Shown here piece by piece: positions 8,941-22,568 of a stretch of DNA of 60,000 nt. Where the stretch lies: assembly GCF_029227915.1 (NCBI RefSeq), contig NC_079877.1, positions 9,240,001-9,300,000 on the forward strand, read 5' to 3'. Position 1 is the first letter of the stretch, and each line of letters starts with the position of its first letter. The stretch comes from Hydractinia symbiolongicarpus (taxonomy: Eukaryota; Cnidaria; Hydrozoa; Anthoathecata; Hydractiniidae). The position numbers were made by a program, and so were the translations under genes. Under the pieces are notes generated by a model. It had not been told where the DNA came from. It did not search any database and worked only from the letters and a program-made list of their open reading frames with translations.

Positions 8941-10048
8941 ATGAGGAAATATCAGATTTACGTGATTTGTTTTGTTGTTTTGGCTTTTGCCGCTGCCACA
9001 GGTATTTTAATGCTTCTTCATTGCAATTGCCGTCAATGTTTCGTCGCAATAATAAAAAAATTGCATTTGTTCTTAATTTTTCAGCTACAAGAGTTTGCAG
9101 CAACAGAAATATCTTGTGCTCTGTGGTTAGATCAACTAGTTGTTCAAAGAAAATCGTTTCCAGTCATTGCCCGAAGCTTTGCAACACATGTGGAGGTAAT
9201 ACGGCTTCTTACACTTGAGGGGGTTGTCATTGCATTTTAGTTGTGAATCTACCTAATTTGTTTCGTAATAGCAAAATGTCGAAACATAAAGGCGTCAATG
9301 CGCGTTGATTGTGGCTACCATGGAATTAGTCCGTTGGATTGCTTGAGAAAGGGATGTTGTTATGGCGAATTAAAGGTGGCTGGCCCGTGGTGTTATCATC
9401 GAAAAGGTAAATTTTCGACTATGTTTTCGGCATTAACACTGACAATTTGGGCCACTAATTATTTCTCAAAATACTCTAGCAAACTGTCCCATGATTGAAG
9501 CAAACAAACGTGAAGATTGTGGTTACCCTGGGATAAGCAAATCAGATTGCGTCAAAAAAGGATGCTGTTACAACGCGATCAAGGAAAAGGGACCGTGGTG
9601 TTATTACAGGCAAGGTAAGTTGTTCCGCTCTTACTGATTAGGTATTTTGAAAGCATTGTGTACTCTTCCATCCGTAATTTTAGAAAAATGCCGGAAAATA
9701 GCAGCAACAAGACGTCATGATTGTGGTTATCCAGGCATAACGAAGCGGGCATGCGAAAAGAAAGGCTGTTGTTATAGTGAATTGCTAAACCAAAGTGGAC
9801 CGTGGTGCTACCACCGCCTAGGTAAGCATAGAAGTACGCTCTCCACATTCGTCGCAAAATAACATAATGCGCGATCCTTAAAGTTTTTACTGCTGGTTTG
9901 TGTTGAATTTTCGTTAGAAAAATGTCTGCGCAAAGCAACAGAACGTGACGACTGCGGCTATCCTGGTATAACAGAATTCGAATGCATGAAAAGAGGTTGC
10001 TGCTATAATTCATTGCCCGGTCGTGGGCCATGGTGTTATTACCGATGA
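8941..10048 (+). CDS. Copy 3: ShKT/four-trefoil protein, R51K
   Basis: Exons are 8941-9001, 9085-9195, 9272-9406, 9480-9614, 9684-9821 and 9918-10048. The two base changes at 9173 and 9175 leave Pro50 silent and turn Arg51 into Lys (codon 9174-9176), between Cys49 and Cys53 of the ShKT domain. This is a conservative swap in the segment that also varies in copies 14 and 17. Exon 5 has GAA/CGC markers. All splice sites are intact; TATA box 8873, AATAAA 10190. Confidence 0.87.
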
Positions 10049-12070
10049 GGTAAAAGTAGCGAACACTTTTGTAAGCAAGTCATTTCGGGCCACGAGCTTA
10101 ATATGTACTTCCTTTCGTTTAGATACGAGGACCTTGGGAAGATTATATGCGAACTTTAGTGTACTCATTGTTGTAAAAATATGTTGTCAAATAAATACCT
10201 CTAATATATGAACTTTTCCTTCCCAATAAGATCCAGTAGGAGATGAATGATTTGACTGCCAATTTTCTTTTTGTCATGTCGCTGCAGCCAACCACATTTG
10301 AATTATTGCATAGGGTGCCTTGAGTGTCCGTATTTGCTGAAAGGAGTAGTAAGCGTTATTTAGTAAAGCCTGAAATCTTCTGGCGCCGCCATACCCAGAA
10401 TCGCAATGCAACCGTGCAAGCGTAGCGTGAGCATTTCTATCCAAGGCGTTATTAACCGACTATTGCCGTTTTTTGCTACTTTGTCAACTTGGCAATTCTG
10501 TCTCATTCGGAGCCACAATTTTGATAGTCAAAAATGTCAGGGCGGATACGGAAAGCATAAATCTAAATACAAAAAGGCTACTTTTGCGGGCGTTATTAAT
10601 ACAACATAAAATAACTTGTCTATCTGTACCGAGAAAGTTTATGCGAGGTCAAAAGCATAGACCGAACATGCGAGGTCGCTACGCTGACCGAGAGTAATAT
10701 TTCTCGTAAGATGACAAGGTTGTAAAAAAAATAGAGAACTTTCCATTTGAGTTTTATTGTTTCAATTTTTCAAATACATGTTTATCACATAAATTCGACG
10801 TTGTTTTGCTTGTTTTTCATTGTGCTGTTAATGTTTTTAAAAGCATTTTCTTTTATCTGCGACACCGAACGTGGAACATGTTTTTCTGATTCTGACGGAG
10901 TGAATCGTGATTTAGGATTTACTGCAACTTCATTTTTCAGTGTGGATGTGTTTGGCTATTTTTTCCAATGTTATTTGTATGCATTTATAGTTATTAATAT
11001 GTATGTTACAAGGTCAAAAATTGCACCGGGCTGTATGAAGCTCGTCGTTGAGGCTTTTACCCAATCAGTGCTGTGGATTTCCCGTATATACTGATTTAAA
11101 ATAGCTATCAGTAAATAATACTGTATAAGGCCCGCTAGTGCCGTTTATAACCAAGCCGTTATCGAGGGTATATAAATGACAGCGCAGGGGCATTAATGAA
11201 AAGTCATGGGATAAAAATACTTAACGTCCAATTGAAGCAGTGACGTTAAACGCACGTATTTCATTTCGACTACTCATCTCCAGCATTGTTCTTAATAAGA
11301 AATGTTAATAGCATGTTAAACAGGGAAACGTATCCCTAGTTGTCAAAACAGGGTTACGTTGACGTAAATTTTGAAGCATATTAGAAAATTCTTTTTTTTT
11401 ATCTCTTCATCCCTGACAAAAAAGGCGCACGATGCAGCGCGTATTGGTACTTAAATCCGCAAAATCGACCGTGTCTTGTGTGAATGGACACCTTCTAGAT
11501 GTGATGTAGTACGCAACAAAAATAGTTTCTACATGTGAGTTATCTAAAACAACAAGACATTGTCAGAACGTCGTATAATGAACAATCCAATGATCTAGGA
11601 TTGGCAACGCATCCTTCTGATGGAATTTAGCTCTTTTGTTTCATATTCATTGAAATTGAAGGGAATATCACCTTCACCGCGAAAGAACGATCTCTTGAAA
11701 GTATAACACCAATGTATGATTGGGAATTGTTGGTTTGGTCACCGAAGACAAGAATAACTCGTGTGTGATTCGTGTGCACCCTAGTCCTACACCACTCCGA
11801 TAAAAACCTTCCGTTTATTCAACAATCAACAATGATCTTCATAGACCGTGTCAACATATTTCAAAGCGAAACCCACAAGAGTTTAAACGGTGAATGCTAC
11901 ATGCACAATATCTTCCCCGGAGGCGAATTTACGTTGTAATTTGTAAACGGCCATCTTGATTATAAGCACTCATTAATTACAGTAATTAGAGAGAAAAGAG
12001 CGTATAAAGAAGGCTTTAACATGAATTGGACTAATACGATTCGCGCACCGACGAAATAAGAGCCGGAATC
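10049..12070 (+). other. Spacer S3
   Basis: Same content as S0. It carries C to A at 10058, inside the candidate 3' UTR intron and shared only with S4, and the GC to CA pair at 11710-11711, shared only with S2. It thus bridges the variants of its two neighbours. AATAAA 10190. No gene is seen. Confidence 0.8.
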
Positions 12071-13178
12071 ATGAGGAAATATCAGATTTACGTGATTTGT
12101 TTTGTTGTTTTGGCTTTTGCCGCTGCCACAGGTATTTTAATGCTTCTTCATTGCAATTGCCGTCAATGTTTCGTCGCAATAATAAAAAAATTGCATTTGT
12201 TCTTAATTTTTCAGCTACAAGAGTTTGCAGCAACAGAAATATCTTGTGCTCTGTGGTTAGATCAACTAGTTGTTCAAAGAAAATCGTTTCCAGTCATTGC
12301 CCAAGGCTTTGCAACACATGTGGAGGTAATACGGCTTCTTACACTTGAGGGGGTTGTCATTGCATTTTAGTTGTGAATCTACCTAATTTGTTTCGTAATA
12401 GCAAAATGTCGAAACATAAAGGCGTCAATGCGCGTTGATTGTGGCTACCATGGAATTAGTCCGTTGGATTGCTTGAGAAAGGGATGTTGTTATGGCGAAT
12501 TAAAGGTGGCTGGCCCGTGGTGTTATCATCGAAAAGGTAAATTTTCGACTATGTTTTCGGCATTAACACTGACAATTTGGGCCACTAATTATTTCTCAAA
12601 ATACTCTAGCAAACTGTCCCATGATTGAAGCAAACAAACGTGAAGATTGTGGTTACCCTGGGATAAGCAAATCAGATTGCGTCAAAAAAGGATGCTGTTA
12701 CAACGCGATCAAGGAAAAGGGACCGTGGTGTTATTACAGGCAAGGTAAGTTGTTCCGCTCTTACTGATTAGGTATTTTGAAAGCATTGTGTACTCTTCCA
12801 TCCGTAATTTTAGAAAAATGCCGGAAAATAGCAGCAACAAGACGTCATGATTGTGGTTATCCAGGCATAACGAAGCGGGCATGCGAAAAGAAAGGCTGTT
12901 GTTATAGTGAATTGCTAAACCAAAGTGGACCGTGGTGCTACCACCGCCTAGGTAAGCATAGAAGTACGCTCTCCACATTCGTCGCAAAATAACATAATGC
13001 GCGATCCTTAAAGTTTTTACTGCTGGTTTGTGTTGAATTTTCGTTAGAAAAATGTCTGCGCAAAGCAACAGAACGTGACGACTGCGGCTATCCTGGTATA
13101 ACAGAATTCGAATGCATGAAAAGAGGTTGCTGCTATAATTCATTGCCCGGTCGTGGGCCATGGTGTTATTACCGATGA
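12071..13178 (+). CDS. Copy 4: ShKT/four-trefoil protein
   Basis: Exons are 12071-12131, 12215-12325, 12402-12536, 12610-12744, 12814-12951 and 13048-13178. The predicted protein is the same as that of copy 2; exon 5 has the silent GAA/CGC markers of the left block. Donors and acceptors are all canonical. TATA box 12003, AATAAA 13320. Confidence 0.87.
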
Positions 13179-15200
13179 GGTAAAAGTAGCGAACACTTTT
13201 GTAAGCAAGTCATTTCGGGCCACGAGCTTAATATGTACTTCCTTTCGTTTAGATACGAGGACCTTGGGAAGATTATATGCGAACTTTAGTGTACTCATTG
13301 TTGTAAAAATATGTTGTCAAATAAATACCTCTAATATATGAACTTTTCCTTCCCAATAAGATCCAGTAGGAGATGAATGATTTGACTGCCAATTTTCTTT
13401 TTGTCATGTCGCTGCAGCCAACCACATTTGAATTATTGCATAGGGTGCCTTGAGTGTCCGTATTTGCTGAAAGGAGTAGTAAGCGTTATTTAGTAAAGCC
13501 TGAAATCTTCTGGCGCCGCCATACCCAGAATCGCAATGCAACCGTGCAAGCGTAGCGTGAGCATTTCTATCCAAGGCGTTATTAACCGACTATTGCCGTT
13601 TTTTGCTACTTTGTCAACTTGGCAATTCTGTCTCATTCGGAGCCACAATTTTGATAGTCAAAAATGTCAGGGCGGATACGGAAAGCATAAATCTAAATAC
13701 AAAAAGGCTACTTTTGCGGGCGTTATTAATACAACATAAAATAACTTGTCTATCTGTACCGAGAAAGTTTATGCGAGGTCAAAAGCATAGACCGAACATG
13801 CGAGGTCGCTACGCTGACCGAGAGTAATATTTCTCGTAAGATGACAAGGTTGTAAAAAAAATAGAGAACTTTCCATTTGAGTTTTATTGTTTCAATCTTT
13901 CAAATACATGTTTATCACATAAATTCGACGTTGTTTTGCTTGTTTTTCATTGTGCTGTTAATGTTTTTAAAACCATTTTCTTTTATCTGCGACACCGAAC
14001 GTGGAACATGTTTTTCTGATTCTGACGGAGTGAATCGTGATTTAGGATTTACTGCAACTTCATTTTTCAGTGTGGATGTGTTTGGCTATTTTTTCCAATG
14101 TTATTTGTATGCATTTATAGTTATTAATATGTATGTTACAAGGTCAAAAATTGCACCGGGCTGTATGAAGCTCGTCGTTGAGGCTTTTACCCAATCAGTG
14201 CTGTGGATTTCCCGTATATACTGATTTAAAATAGCTATCAGTAAATAATACTGTATAAGGCCCGCTAGTGCCGTTTATAACCAAGCCGTTATCGAGGGTA
14301 TATAAATGACAGCGCAGGGGCATTAATGAAAAGTCATGGGATAAAAATACTTAACGTCCAATTGAAGCAGTGACGTTAAACGCACGTATTTCATTTCGAC
14401 TACTCATCTCCAGCATTGTTCTTAATAAGAAATGTTAATAGCATGTTAAACAGGGAAACGTATCCCTAGTTGTCAAAACAGGGTTACGTTGACGTAAATT
14501 TTGAAGCATATTAGAAAATTCTTTTTTTTTATCTCTTCATCCCTGACAAAAAAGGCGCACGATGCAGCGCGTATTGGTACTTAAATCCGCAAAATCGACC
14601 GTGTCTTGTGTGAATGGACACCTTCTAGATGTGATGTAGTACGCAACAAAAATAGTTTCTACATGTGAGTTATCTAAAACAACAAGACATTGTCAGAACG
14701 TCGTATAATGAACAATCCAATGATCTAGGATTGGCAACGCATCCTTCTGATGGAATTTAGCTCTTTTGTTTCATATTCATTGAAATTGAAGGGAATATCA
14801 CCTTCACCGCGAAAGAACGATCTCTTGAAAGTATAACACGCATGTATGATTGGGAATTGTTGGTTTGGTCACCGAAGACAAGAATAACTCGTGTGTGATT
14901 CGTGTGCACCCTAGTCCTACACCACTCCGATAAAAACCTTCCGTTTATTCAACAATCAACAATGATCTTCATAGACCGTGTCAACATATTTCAAAGCGAA
15001 ACCCACAAGAGTTTAAACGGTGAATGCTACATGCACAATATCTTCCCCGGAGGCGAATTTACGTTGTAATTTGTAAACGGCCATCTTGATTATAAGCACT
15101 CATTAATTACAGTAATTAGAGAGAAAAGAGCGTATAAAGAAGGCTTTAACATGAATTGGACTAATACGATTCGCGCACCGACGAAATAAGAGCCGGAATC
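13179..15200 (+). other. Spacer S4
   Basis: Same content as S0. Variants are C to A at 13188 (shared with S3), T to C at 13897 and G to C at 13973. The dinucleotide at the 8580-equivalent site is back to the common GC, so the S2/S3 pair is a local event. No gene is seen. Confidence 0.8.
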
Positions 15201-16308
15201 ATGAGGAAATATCAGATTTACGTGATTTGTTTTGTTGTTTTGGCTTTTGCCGCTGCCACAGGTATTTTAATGCTTCTTCATTGCAATTGCCGTCAATGTT
15301 TCGTCGCAATAATAAAAAAATTGCATTTGTTCTTAATTTTTCAGCTACAAGAGTTTGCAGCAACAGAAATATCTTGTGCTCTGTGGTTAGATCAACTAGT
15401 TGTTCAAAGAAAATCGTTTCCAGTCATTGCCCAAGGCTTTGCAACACATGTGGAGGTAATACGGCTTCTTACACTTGAGGGGGTTGTCATTGCATTTTAG
15501 TTGTGAATCTACCTAATTTGTTTCGTAATAGCAAAATGTCGAAACATAAAGGCGTCAATGCGCGTTGATTGTGGCTACCATGGAATTAGTCCGTTGGATT
15601 GCTTGAGAAAGGGATGTTGTTATGGCGAATTAAAGGTGGCTGGCCCGTGGTGTTATCATCGAAAAGGTAAATTTTCGACTATGTTTTCGGCATTAACACT
15701 GACAATTTGGGCCACTAATTATTTCTCAAAATACTCTAGCAAACTGTCCCATGATTGAAGCAAACAAACGTGAAGATTGTGGTTACCCTGGGATAAGCAA
15801 ATCAGATTGCGTCAAAAAAGGATGCTGTTACAACGCGATCAAGGAAAAGGGACCGTGGTGTTATTACAGGCAAGGTAAGTTGTTCCGCTCTTACTGATTA
15901 GGTATTTTGAAAGCATTGTGTACTCTTCCATCCGTAATTTTAGAAAAATGCCGGAAAATAGCAGCAACAAGACGTCATGATTGTGGTTATCCAGGCATAA
16001 CGAAGCGGGCATGCGAAAAGAAAGGCTGTTGTTATAGTGAATTGCTAAACCAAAGTGGACCGTGGTGCTACCACCGCCTAGGTAAGCATAGAAGTACGCT
16101 CTCCACATTCGTCGCAAAATAACATAATGCGCGATCCTTAAAGTTTTTACTGCTGGTTTGTGTTGAATTTTCGTTAGAAAAATGTCTGCGCAAAGCAACA
16201 GAACGTGACGACTGCGGCTATCCTGGTATAACAGAATTCGAATGCATGAAAAGAGGTTGCTGCTATAATTCATTGCCCGGTCGTGGGCCATGGTGTTATT
16301 ACCGATGA
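15201..16308 (+). CDS. Copy 5: ShKT/four-trefoil protein
   Basis: Exons are 15201-15261, 15345-15455, 15532-15666, 15740-15874, 15944-16081 and 16178-16308. No difference from the common protein is seen; exon 5 is GAA/CGC. All ten splice sites are intact. TATA box 15133, AATAAA 16450. Confidence 0.87.
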
Positions 16309-18330
16309 GGTAAAAGTCGCGAACACTTTTGTAAGCAAGTCATTTCGGGCCACGAGCTTAATATGTACTTCCTTTCGTTTAGATACGAGGACCTTGGGAA
16401 GATTATATGCGAACTTTAGTGTACTCATTGTTGTAAAAATATGTTGTCAAATAAATACCTCTAATATATGAACTTTTCCTTCCCAATAAGATCCAGTAGG
16501 AGATGAATGATTTGACTGCCAATTTTCTTTTTGTCATGTCGCTGCAGCCAACCACATTTGAATTATTGCATAGGGTGCCTTGAGTGTCCGTATTTGCTGA
16601 AAGGAGTAGTAAGAGTTATTTAGTAAAGCCTGAAATCTTCTGGCGCCGCCATACCCAGAATCGCAATTCAACCGTGCAAGCGTAGCGTGAGCATTTCTAT
16701 CCAAGGCGTTATTAACCGACTATTGCCGTTTTTTGCTACATTGTCAACTTGGCAATTCTGTCTCATTCGGAGCCACAATTTTGATAGTCAAAAATGTCAG
16801 GGCGGATACGGAAAGCATAAATCTAAATACAAAAAGGCTACTTTTGCGGGCGTTATTAATACAACATAAAATAACTTGTCTATCTGTACCGAGAAAGTTT
16901 ATGCGAGGTCAAAAGCATAGACCGAACATGCGAGGTCGCTACGCTGACCGAGAGTAATATTTCTCGTAAGATGACAAGGTTGTAAAAAAAATAGAGAACT
17001 TTCCATTTGAGTTTTATTGTTTCAATTTTTCAAATACATGTTTATCACATAAATTCGACGTTGTTTTGCTTGTTTTTCATTGTGCTGTTAATGTTTTTAA
17101 AAGCATTTTCTTTTATCTGCGACACCGAACGTGGAACATGTTTTTCTGATTCTGACGGAGTGAATCGTGATTTAGGATTTACTGCAACTTCATTTTTCAG
17201 TGTGGATGTGTTTGGCTATTTTTTCCAATGTTATTTGTATGCATTTATAGTTATTAATATGTATGTTACAAGGTCAAAAATTGCACCGGGCTGTATGAAG
17301 CTCGTCGTTGAGGCTTTTACCCAATCAGTGCTGTGGATTTCCCGTATATACTGATTTAAAATAGCTATCAGTAAATAATACTGTATAAGGCCCGCTAGTG
17401 CCGTTTATAACCAAGCCGTTATCGAGGGTATATAAGTGACAGCGCAGGGGCATTAATGAAAAGTCATGGGATAAAAATACTTAACGTCCAATTGAAGCAG
17501 TGACGTTAAACGCACGTATTTCATTTCGACTACTCATCTCCAGCATTGTTCTTAATAAGAAATGTTAATAGCATGTTAAACAGGGAAACGTATCCCTAGT
17601 TGTCAAAACAGGGTTACGTTGACGTAAATTTTGAAGCATATTAGAAAATTCTTTTTTTTTATCTCTTCATCCCTGACAAAAAAGGCGCACGATGCAGCGC
17701 GTATTGGTACTTAAATCCGCAAAATCGACCGTGTCTTGTGTGAATGGACACCTTCTAGATGTGATGTAGTACGCAACAAAAATAGTTTCTACATGTGAGT
17801 TATCTAAAACAACAAGACATTGTCAGAACGTCGTATAATGAACAATCCAATGATCTAGGATTGGCAACGCATCCTTCTGATGGAATTTAGCTCTTTTGTT
17901 TCATATTCATTGAAATTGAAGGGAATATCACCTTCACCGCGAAAGAACGATCTCTTGAAAGTATAACACGCATGTATGATTGGGAATTGTTGGTTTGGTC
18001 ACCGAAGACAAGAATAACTCGTGTGTGATTCGTGTGCACCCTAGTCCTACACCACTCCGATAAAAACCTTCCGTTTATTCAACAATCAACAATGATCTTC
18101 ATAGACCGTGTCAACATATTTCAAAGCGAAACCCACAAGAGTTTAAACGGTGAATGCTACATGCACAATATCTTCCCCGGAGGCGAATTTACGTTGTAAT
18201 TTGTAAACGGCCATCTTGATTATAAGCACTCATTAATTACAGTAATTAGAGAGAAAAGAGCGTATAAAGAAGGCTTTAACATGAATTGGACTAATACGAT
18301 TCGCGCACCGACGAAATAAGAGCCGGAATC
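16309..18330 (+). other. Spacer S5
   Basis: Same content as S0, with several private changes: C to A at 16614, G to T at 16668, T to A at 16740 and A to G at 17436. The change at 16668 destroys the ATG of a 67-codon spacer frame. The one at 17436 turns the mid-spacer TATATAAA into TATATAAG. AATAAA 16450. No gene is seen. Confidence 0.8.
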
Positions 18331-19438
18331 ATGAGGAAATATCAGATTTACGTGATTTGTTTTGTTGTTTTGGCTTTTGCCGCTGCCACAGGTAATTTAA
18401 TGCTTCTTCATTGCAATTGCCGTCAATGTTTCGTCGCAATAATAAAAAAATTGCATTTGTTCTTAATTTTTCAGCTACAAGAGTTTGCAGCAACAGAAAT
18501 ATCTTGTGCTCTGTGGTTAGATCAACTAGTTGTTCAAAGAAAATCGTTTCCAGTCATTGCCCAAGGCTTTGCAACACATGTGGAGGTAATACGGCTTCTT
18601 ACACTTGAGGGGGTTGTCATTGCATTTTAGTTGTGAATCTACCTAATTTGTTTCGTAATAGCAAAATGTCGAAACATAAAGGCGTCAATGCGCGTTGATT
18701 GTGGCTACCATGGAATTAGTCCGTTGGATTGCTTGAGAAAGGGATGTTGTTATGGCGAATTAAAGGTGGCTGGCCCGTGGTGTTATCATCGAAAAGGTTA
18801 ATTTTCGACTATGTTTTCGGCATTAACACTGACAATTTGGGCCACTAATTATTTCTCAAAATACTCTAGCAAACTGTCCCATGATTGAAGCAAACAAACG
18901 TGAAGATTGTGGTTACCCTGGGATAAGCAAATCAGATTGCGTCAAAAAAGGATGCTGTTACAACGCGATCAAGGAAAAGGGACCGTGGTGTTATTACAGG
19001 CAAGGTAAGTTGTTCCGCTCTTACTGATTAGGTATTTTGAAAGCATTGTGTACTCTTCCATCCGTAATTTTAGAAAAATGCCGGAAAATAGCAGCAACAA
19101 GACGTCATGATTGTGGTTATCCAGGCATAACGAAGCGGGCATGCGAGAAGAAAGGCTGTTGTTATAGTGAATTGCTAAACCAAAGTGGACCGTGGTGCTA
19201 CCACCGCCTAGGTAAGCATAGAAGTACGCTCTCCACATTCGTCGCAAAATAACATAATGCGCGATCCTTAAAGTTTTTACTGCTGGTTTGTGTTGAATTT
19301 TCGTTAGAAAAATGTCTGCGCAAAGCAACAGAACGTGACGACTGCGGCTATCCTGGTATAACAGAATTCGAATGCATGAAAAGAGGTTGCTGCTATAATT
19401 CATTGCCCGGTCGTGGGCCATGGTGTTATTACCGATGA
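18331..19438 (+). CDS. Copy 6: ShKT/four-trefoil protein with weakened intron-3 donor
   Basis: Exons are 18331-18391, 18475-18585, 18662-18796, 18870-19004, 19074-19211 and 19308-19438. The intron-3 donor reads GTTAAT instead of GTAAAT (A to T at 18799, the +3 position, where a purine is normally preferred). If the intron is retained, the frame meets TAA straight after exon 3, leaving a signal-ShKT-single-trefoil product. Intron 1 also begins GTAATT instead of GTATTT, which should still work. Coding exons otherwise match the common protein; exon 5 mixes GAG with CGC, an unusual marker pair shared only with copy 17. TATA box 18263, AATAAA 19580. Confidence 0.8.
18797..18802 (+). other. Weak 5' splice site in copy 6, intron 3
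   Basis: The donor hexamer is GTTAAT here and GTAAAT in all other copies. The GT is kept, but +3 is T, which lowers pairing with U1 snRNA. Partial intron retention, or skipping of the phase-symmetric exon 3, is the expected result. Confidence 0.7.
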
Positions 19439-21460
19439 GGTAAAAGTCGCGAACACTTTTGTAAGCAAGTCATTTCGGGCCACGAGCTTAATATGTACTT
19501 CCTTTCGTTTAGATACGAGGACCTTGGGAAGATTATATGCGAACTTTAGTGTACTCATTGTTGTAAAAATATGTTGTCAAATAAATACCTCTAATATATG
19601 AACTTTTCCTTCCCAATAAGATCCAGTAGGAGATGAATGATTTGACTGCCAATTTTCTTTTTGTCATGTCGCTGCAGCCAACCACATTTGAATTATTGCA
19701 TAGGGTGCCTTGAGTGTCCGTATTTGCTGAAAGGAGTAGTAAGCGTTATTTAGTAAAGCCTGAAATCTTCTGGCGCCGCCATACCCAGAATCGCAATGCA
19801 ACCGTGCAAGCGTAGCGTGAGCATTTCTATCCAAGGCGTTATTAACCGACTATTGCCGTTTTTTGCTACTTTGTCAACTTGGCAATTCTGTCTCATTCGG
19901 AGCCACAATTTTGATAGTCAAAAATGTCAGGGCGGATACGGAAAGCATAAATCTAAATACAAAAAGGCTACTTTTGCGGGCGTTATTAATACAACATAAA
20001 ATAACTTGTCTATCTGTACCGAGAAAGTTTATGCGAGGTCAAAAGCATAGACCGAACATGCGAGGTCGCTACGCTGACCGAGAGTAATATTTCTCGTAAG
20101 ATGACAAGGTTGTAAAAAAAATAGAGAACTTTCCATTTGAGTTTTATTGTTTCAATTTTTCAAATACATGTTTATCACATAAATTCGACGTTGTTTTGCT
20201 TGTTTTTCATTGTGCTGTTAATGTTTTTAAAAGCATTTTCTTTTATCTGCGACACCGAACGTGGAACATGTTTTTCTGATTCTGACGGAGTGAATCGTGA
20301 TTTAGGATTTACTGCAACTTCATTTTTCAGTGTGGATGTGTTTGGCTATTTTTTCCAATGTTATTTGTATGCATTTATAGTTATTAATATGTATGTTACA
20401 AGGTCAAAAATTGCACCGGGCTGTATGAAGCTCGTCGTTGGGGCTTTTACCCAATCAGTGCTGTGGATTTCCCGTATATACTGATTTAAAATAGCTATCA
20501 GTAAATAATACTGTATAAGGCCCGCTAGTGCCGTTTATAACCAAGCCGTTATCGAGGGTATATAAATGACAGCGCAGGGGCATTAATGAAAAGTCATGGG
20601 ATAAAAATACTTAACGTCCAATTGAAGCAGTGACGTTAAACGCACGTATTTCATTTCGACTACTCATCTCCAGCATTGTTCTTAATAAGAAATGTTAATA
20701 GCATGTTAAACAGGGAAACGTATCCCTAGTTGTCAAAACAGGGTTACGTTGACGTAAATTTTGAAGCATATTAGAAAATTCTTTTTTTTTATCTCTTCAT
20801 CCCTGACAAAAAAGGCGCACGATGCAGCGCGTATTGGTACTTAAATCCGCAAAATCGACCGTGTCTTGTGTGAATGGACACCTTCTAGATGTGATGTAGT
20901 ACGCAACAAAAATAGTTTCTACATGTGAGTTATCTAAAACAACAAGACATTGTCAGAACGTCGTATAATGAACAATCCAATGATCTAGGATTGGCAACGC
21001 ATCCTTCTGATTGAATTTAGCTCTTTTGTTTTATATTCATTGAAATTGAAGGGAATATCACCTTCACCGCGAAAGAACGATCTCTTGAAAGTATAACACG
21101 CATGTATGATTGGGAATTGTTTGTTTGGTCACCGAAGACAAGAATAACTCGTGTGTGATTCGTGTGCACCCTAGTCCTACACCACTCCGATAAAAACCTT
21201 CCGTTTATTCAACAATCAACAATGATCTTCATAGACCGTGTCAACATATTTCAAAGCGAAACCCACAAGAGTTTAAACGGTGAATGCTACATGCACAATA
21301 TCTTCCCCGGAGGCGAATTTACGTTGTAATTTGTAAACGGCCATCTTGATTATAAGCACTCATTAATTACAGTAATTAGAGAGAAAAGAGCGTATAAAGA
21401 AGGCTTTAACATGAATTGGACTAATACGATTCGCGCACCGACGAAATAAGAGCCGGAATC
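19439..21460 (+). other. Spacer S6
   Basis: Same content as S0, with private changes A to G at 20441, G to T at 21012, C to T at 21032 and G to T at 21122. Three of these fall within about 110 bp, a small cluster. AATAAA 19580. No gene is seen. Confidence 0.8.
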
Positions 21461-22568
21461 ATGAGGAAATATCAGATTTACGTGATTTGTTTTGTTGTTT
21501 TGGCTTTTGCCGCTGCCACAGGTATTTTAATGCTTCTTCATTGCAATTGCCGTCAATGTTTCGTCGCAATAATAAAAAAATTGCATTTGTTCTTAATTTT
21601 TCAGCTACAAGAGTTTGCAGCAACAGAAATATCTTGTGCTCTGTGGTTAGATCAACTAGTTGTTCAAAGAAAATCGTTTCCAGTCATTGCCCAAGGCTTT
21701 GCAACACATGTGGAGGTAATACGGCTTCTTACACTTGAGGGGGTTGTCATTGCATTTTAGTTGTGAATCTACCTAATTTGTTTCGTAATAGCAAAATGTC
21801 GAAACATAAAGGCGTCAATGCGCGTTGATTGTGGCTACCATGGAATTAGTCCGTTGGATTGCTTGAGAAAGGGATGTTGTTATGGCGAATTAAAGGTGGC
21901 TGGCCCGTGGTGTTATCATCGAAAAGGTAAATTTTCGACTATGTTTTCGGCATTAACACTGACAATTTGGGCCACTAATTATTTCTCAAAATACTCTAGC
22001 AAACTGTCCCATGATTGAAGCAAACAAACGTGAAGATTGTGGTTACCCTGGGATAAGCAAATCAGATTGCGTCAAAAAAGGATGCTGTTACAACGCGATC
22101 AAGGAAAAGGGACCGTGGTGTTATTACAGGCAAGGTAAGTTGTTCCGCTCTTACTGATTAGGTATTTTGAAAGCATTGTGTACTCTTCCATCCGTAATTT
22201 TAGAAAAATGCCGGAAAATAGCAGCAACAAGACGTCATGATTGTGGTTATCCAGGCATAACGAAGCGGGCATGCGAAAAGAAAGGCTGTTGTTATAGTGA
22301 ATTGCTAAACCAAAGTGGACCGTGGTGCTACCACCGCCTAGGTAAGCATAGAAGTACGCTCTCCACATTCGTCGCAAAATAACATAATGCGCGATCCTTA
22401 AAGTTTTTACTGCTGGTTTGTGTTGAATTTTCGTTAGAAAAATGTCTGCGCAAAGCAACAGAACGTGACGACTGCGGCTATCCTGGTATAACAGAATTCG
22501 AATGCATGAAAAGAGGTTGCTGCTATAATTCATTGCCCGGTCGTGGGCCATGGTGTTATTACCGATGA
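21461..22568 (+). CDS. Copy 7: ShKT/four-trefoil protein (last of the left block)
   Basis: Exons are 21461-21521, 21605-21715, 21792-21926, 22000-22134, 22204-22341 and 22438-22568. The predicted protein is the common one, with GAA/CGC in exon 5 and intact splice sites. Its 3' flank still has the left-block GGG marker. TATA box 21393, AATAAA 22710. Confidence 0.87.
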
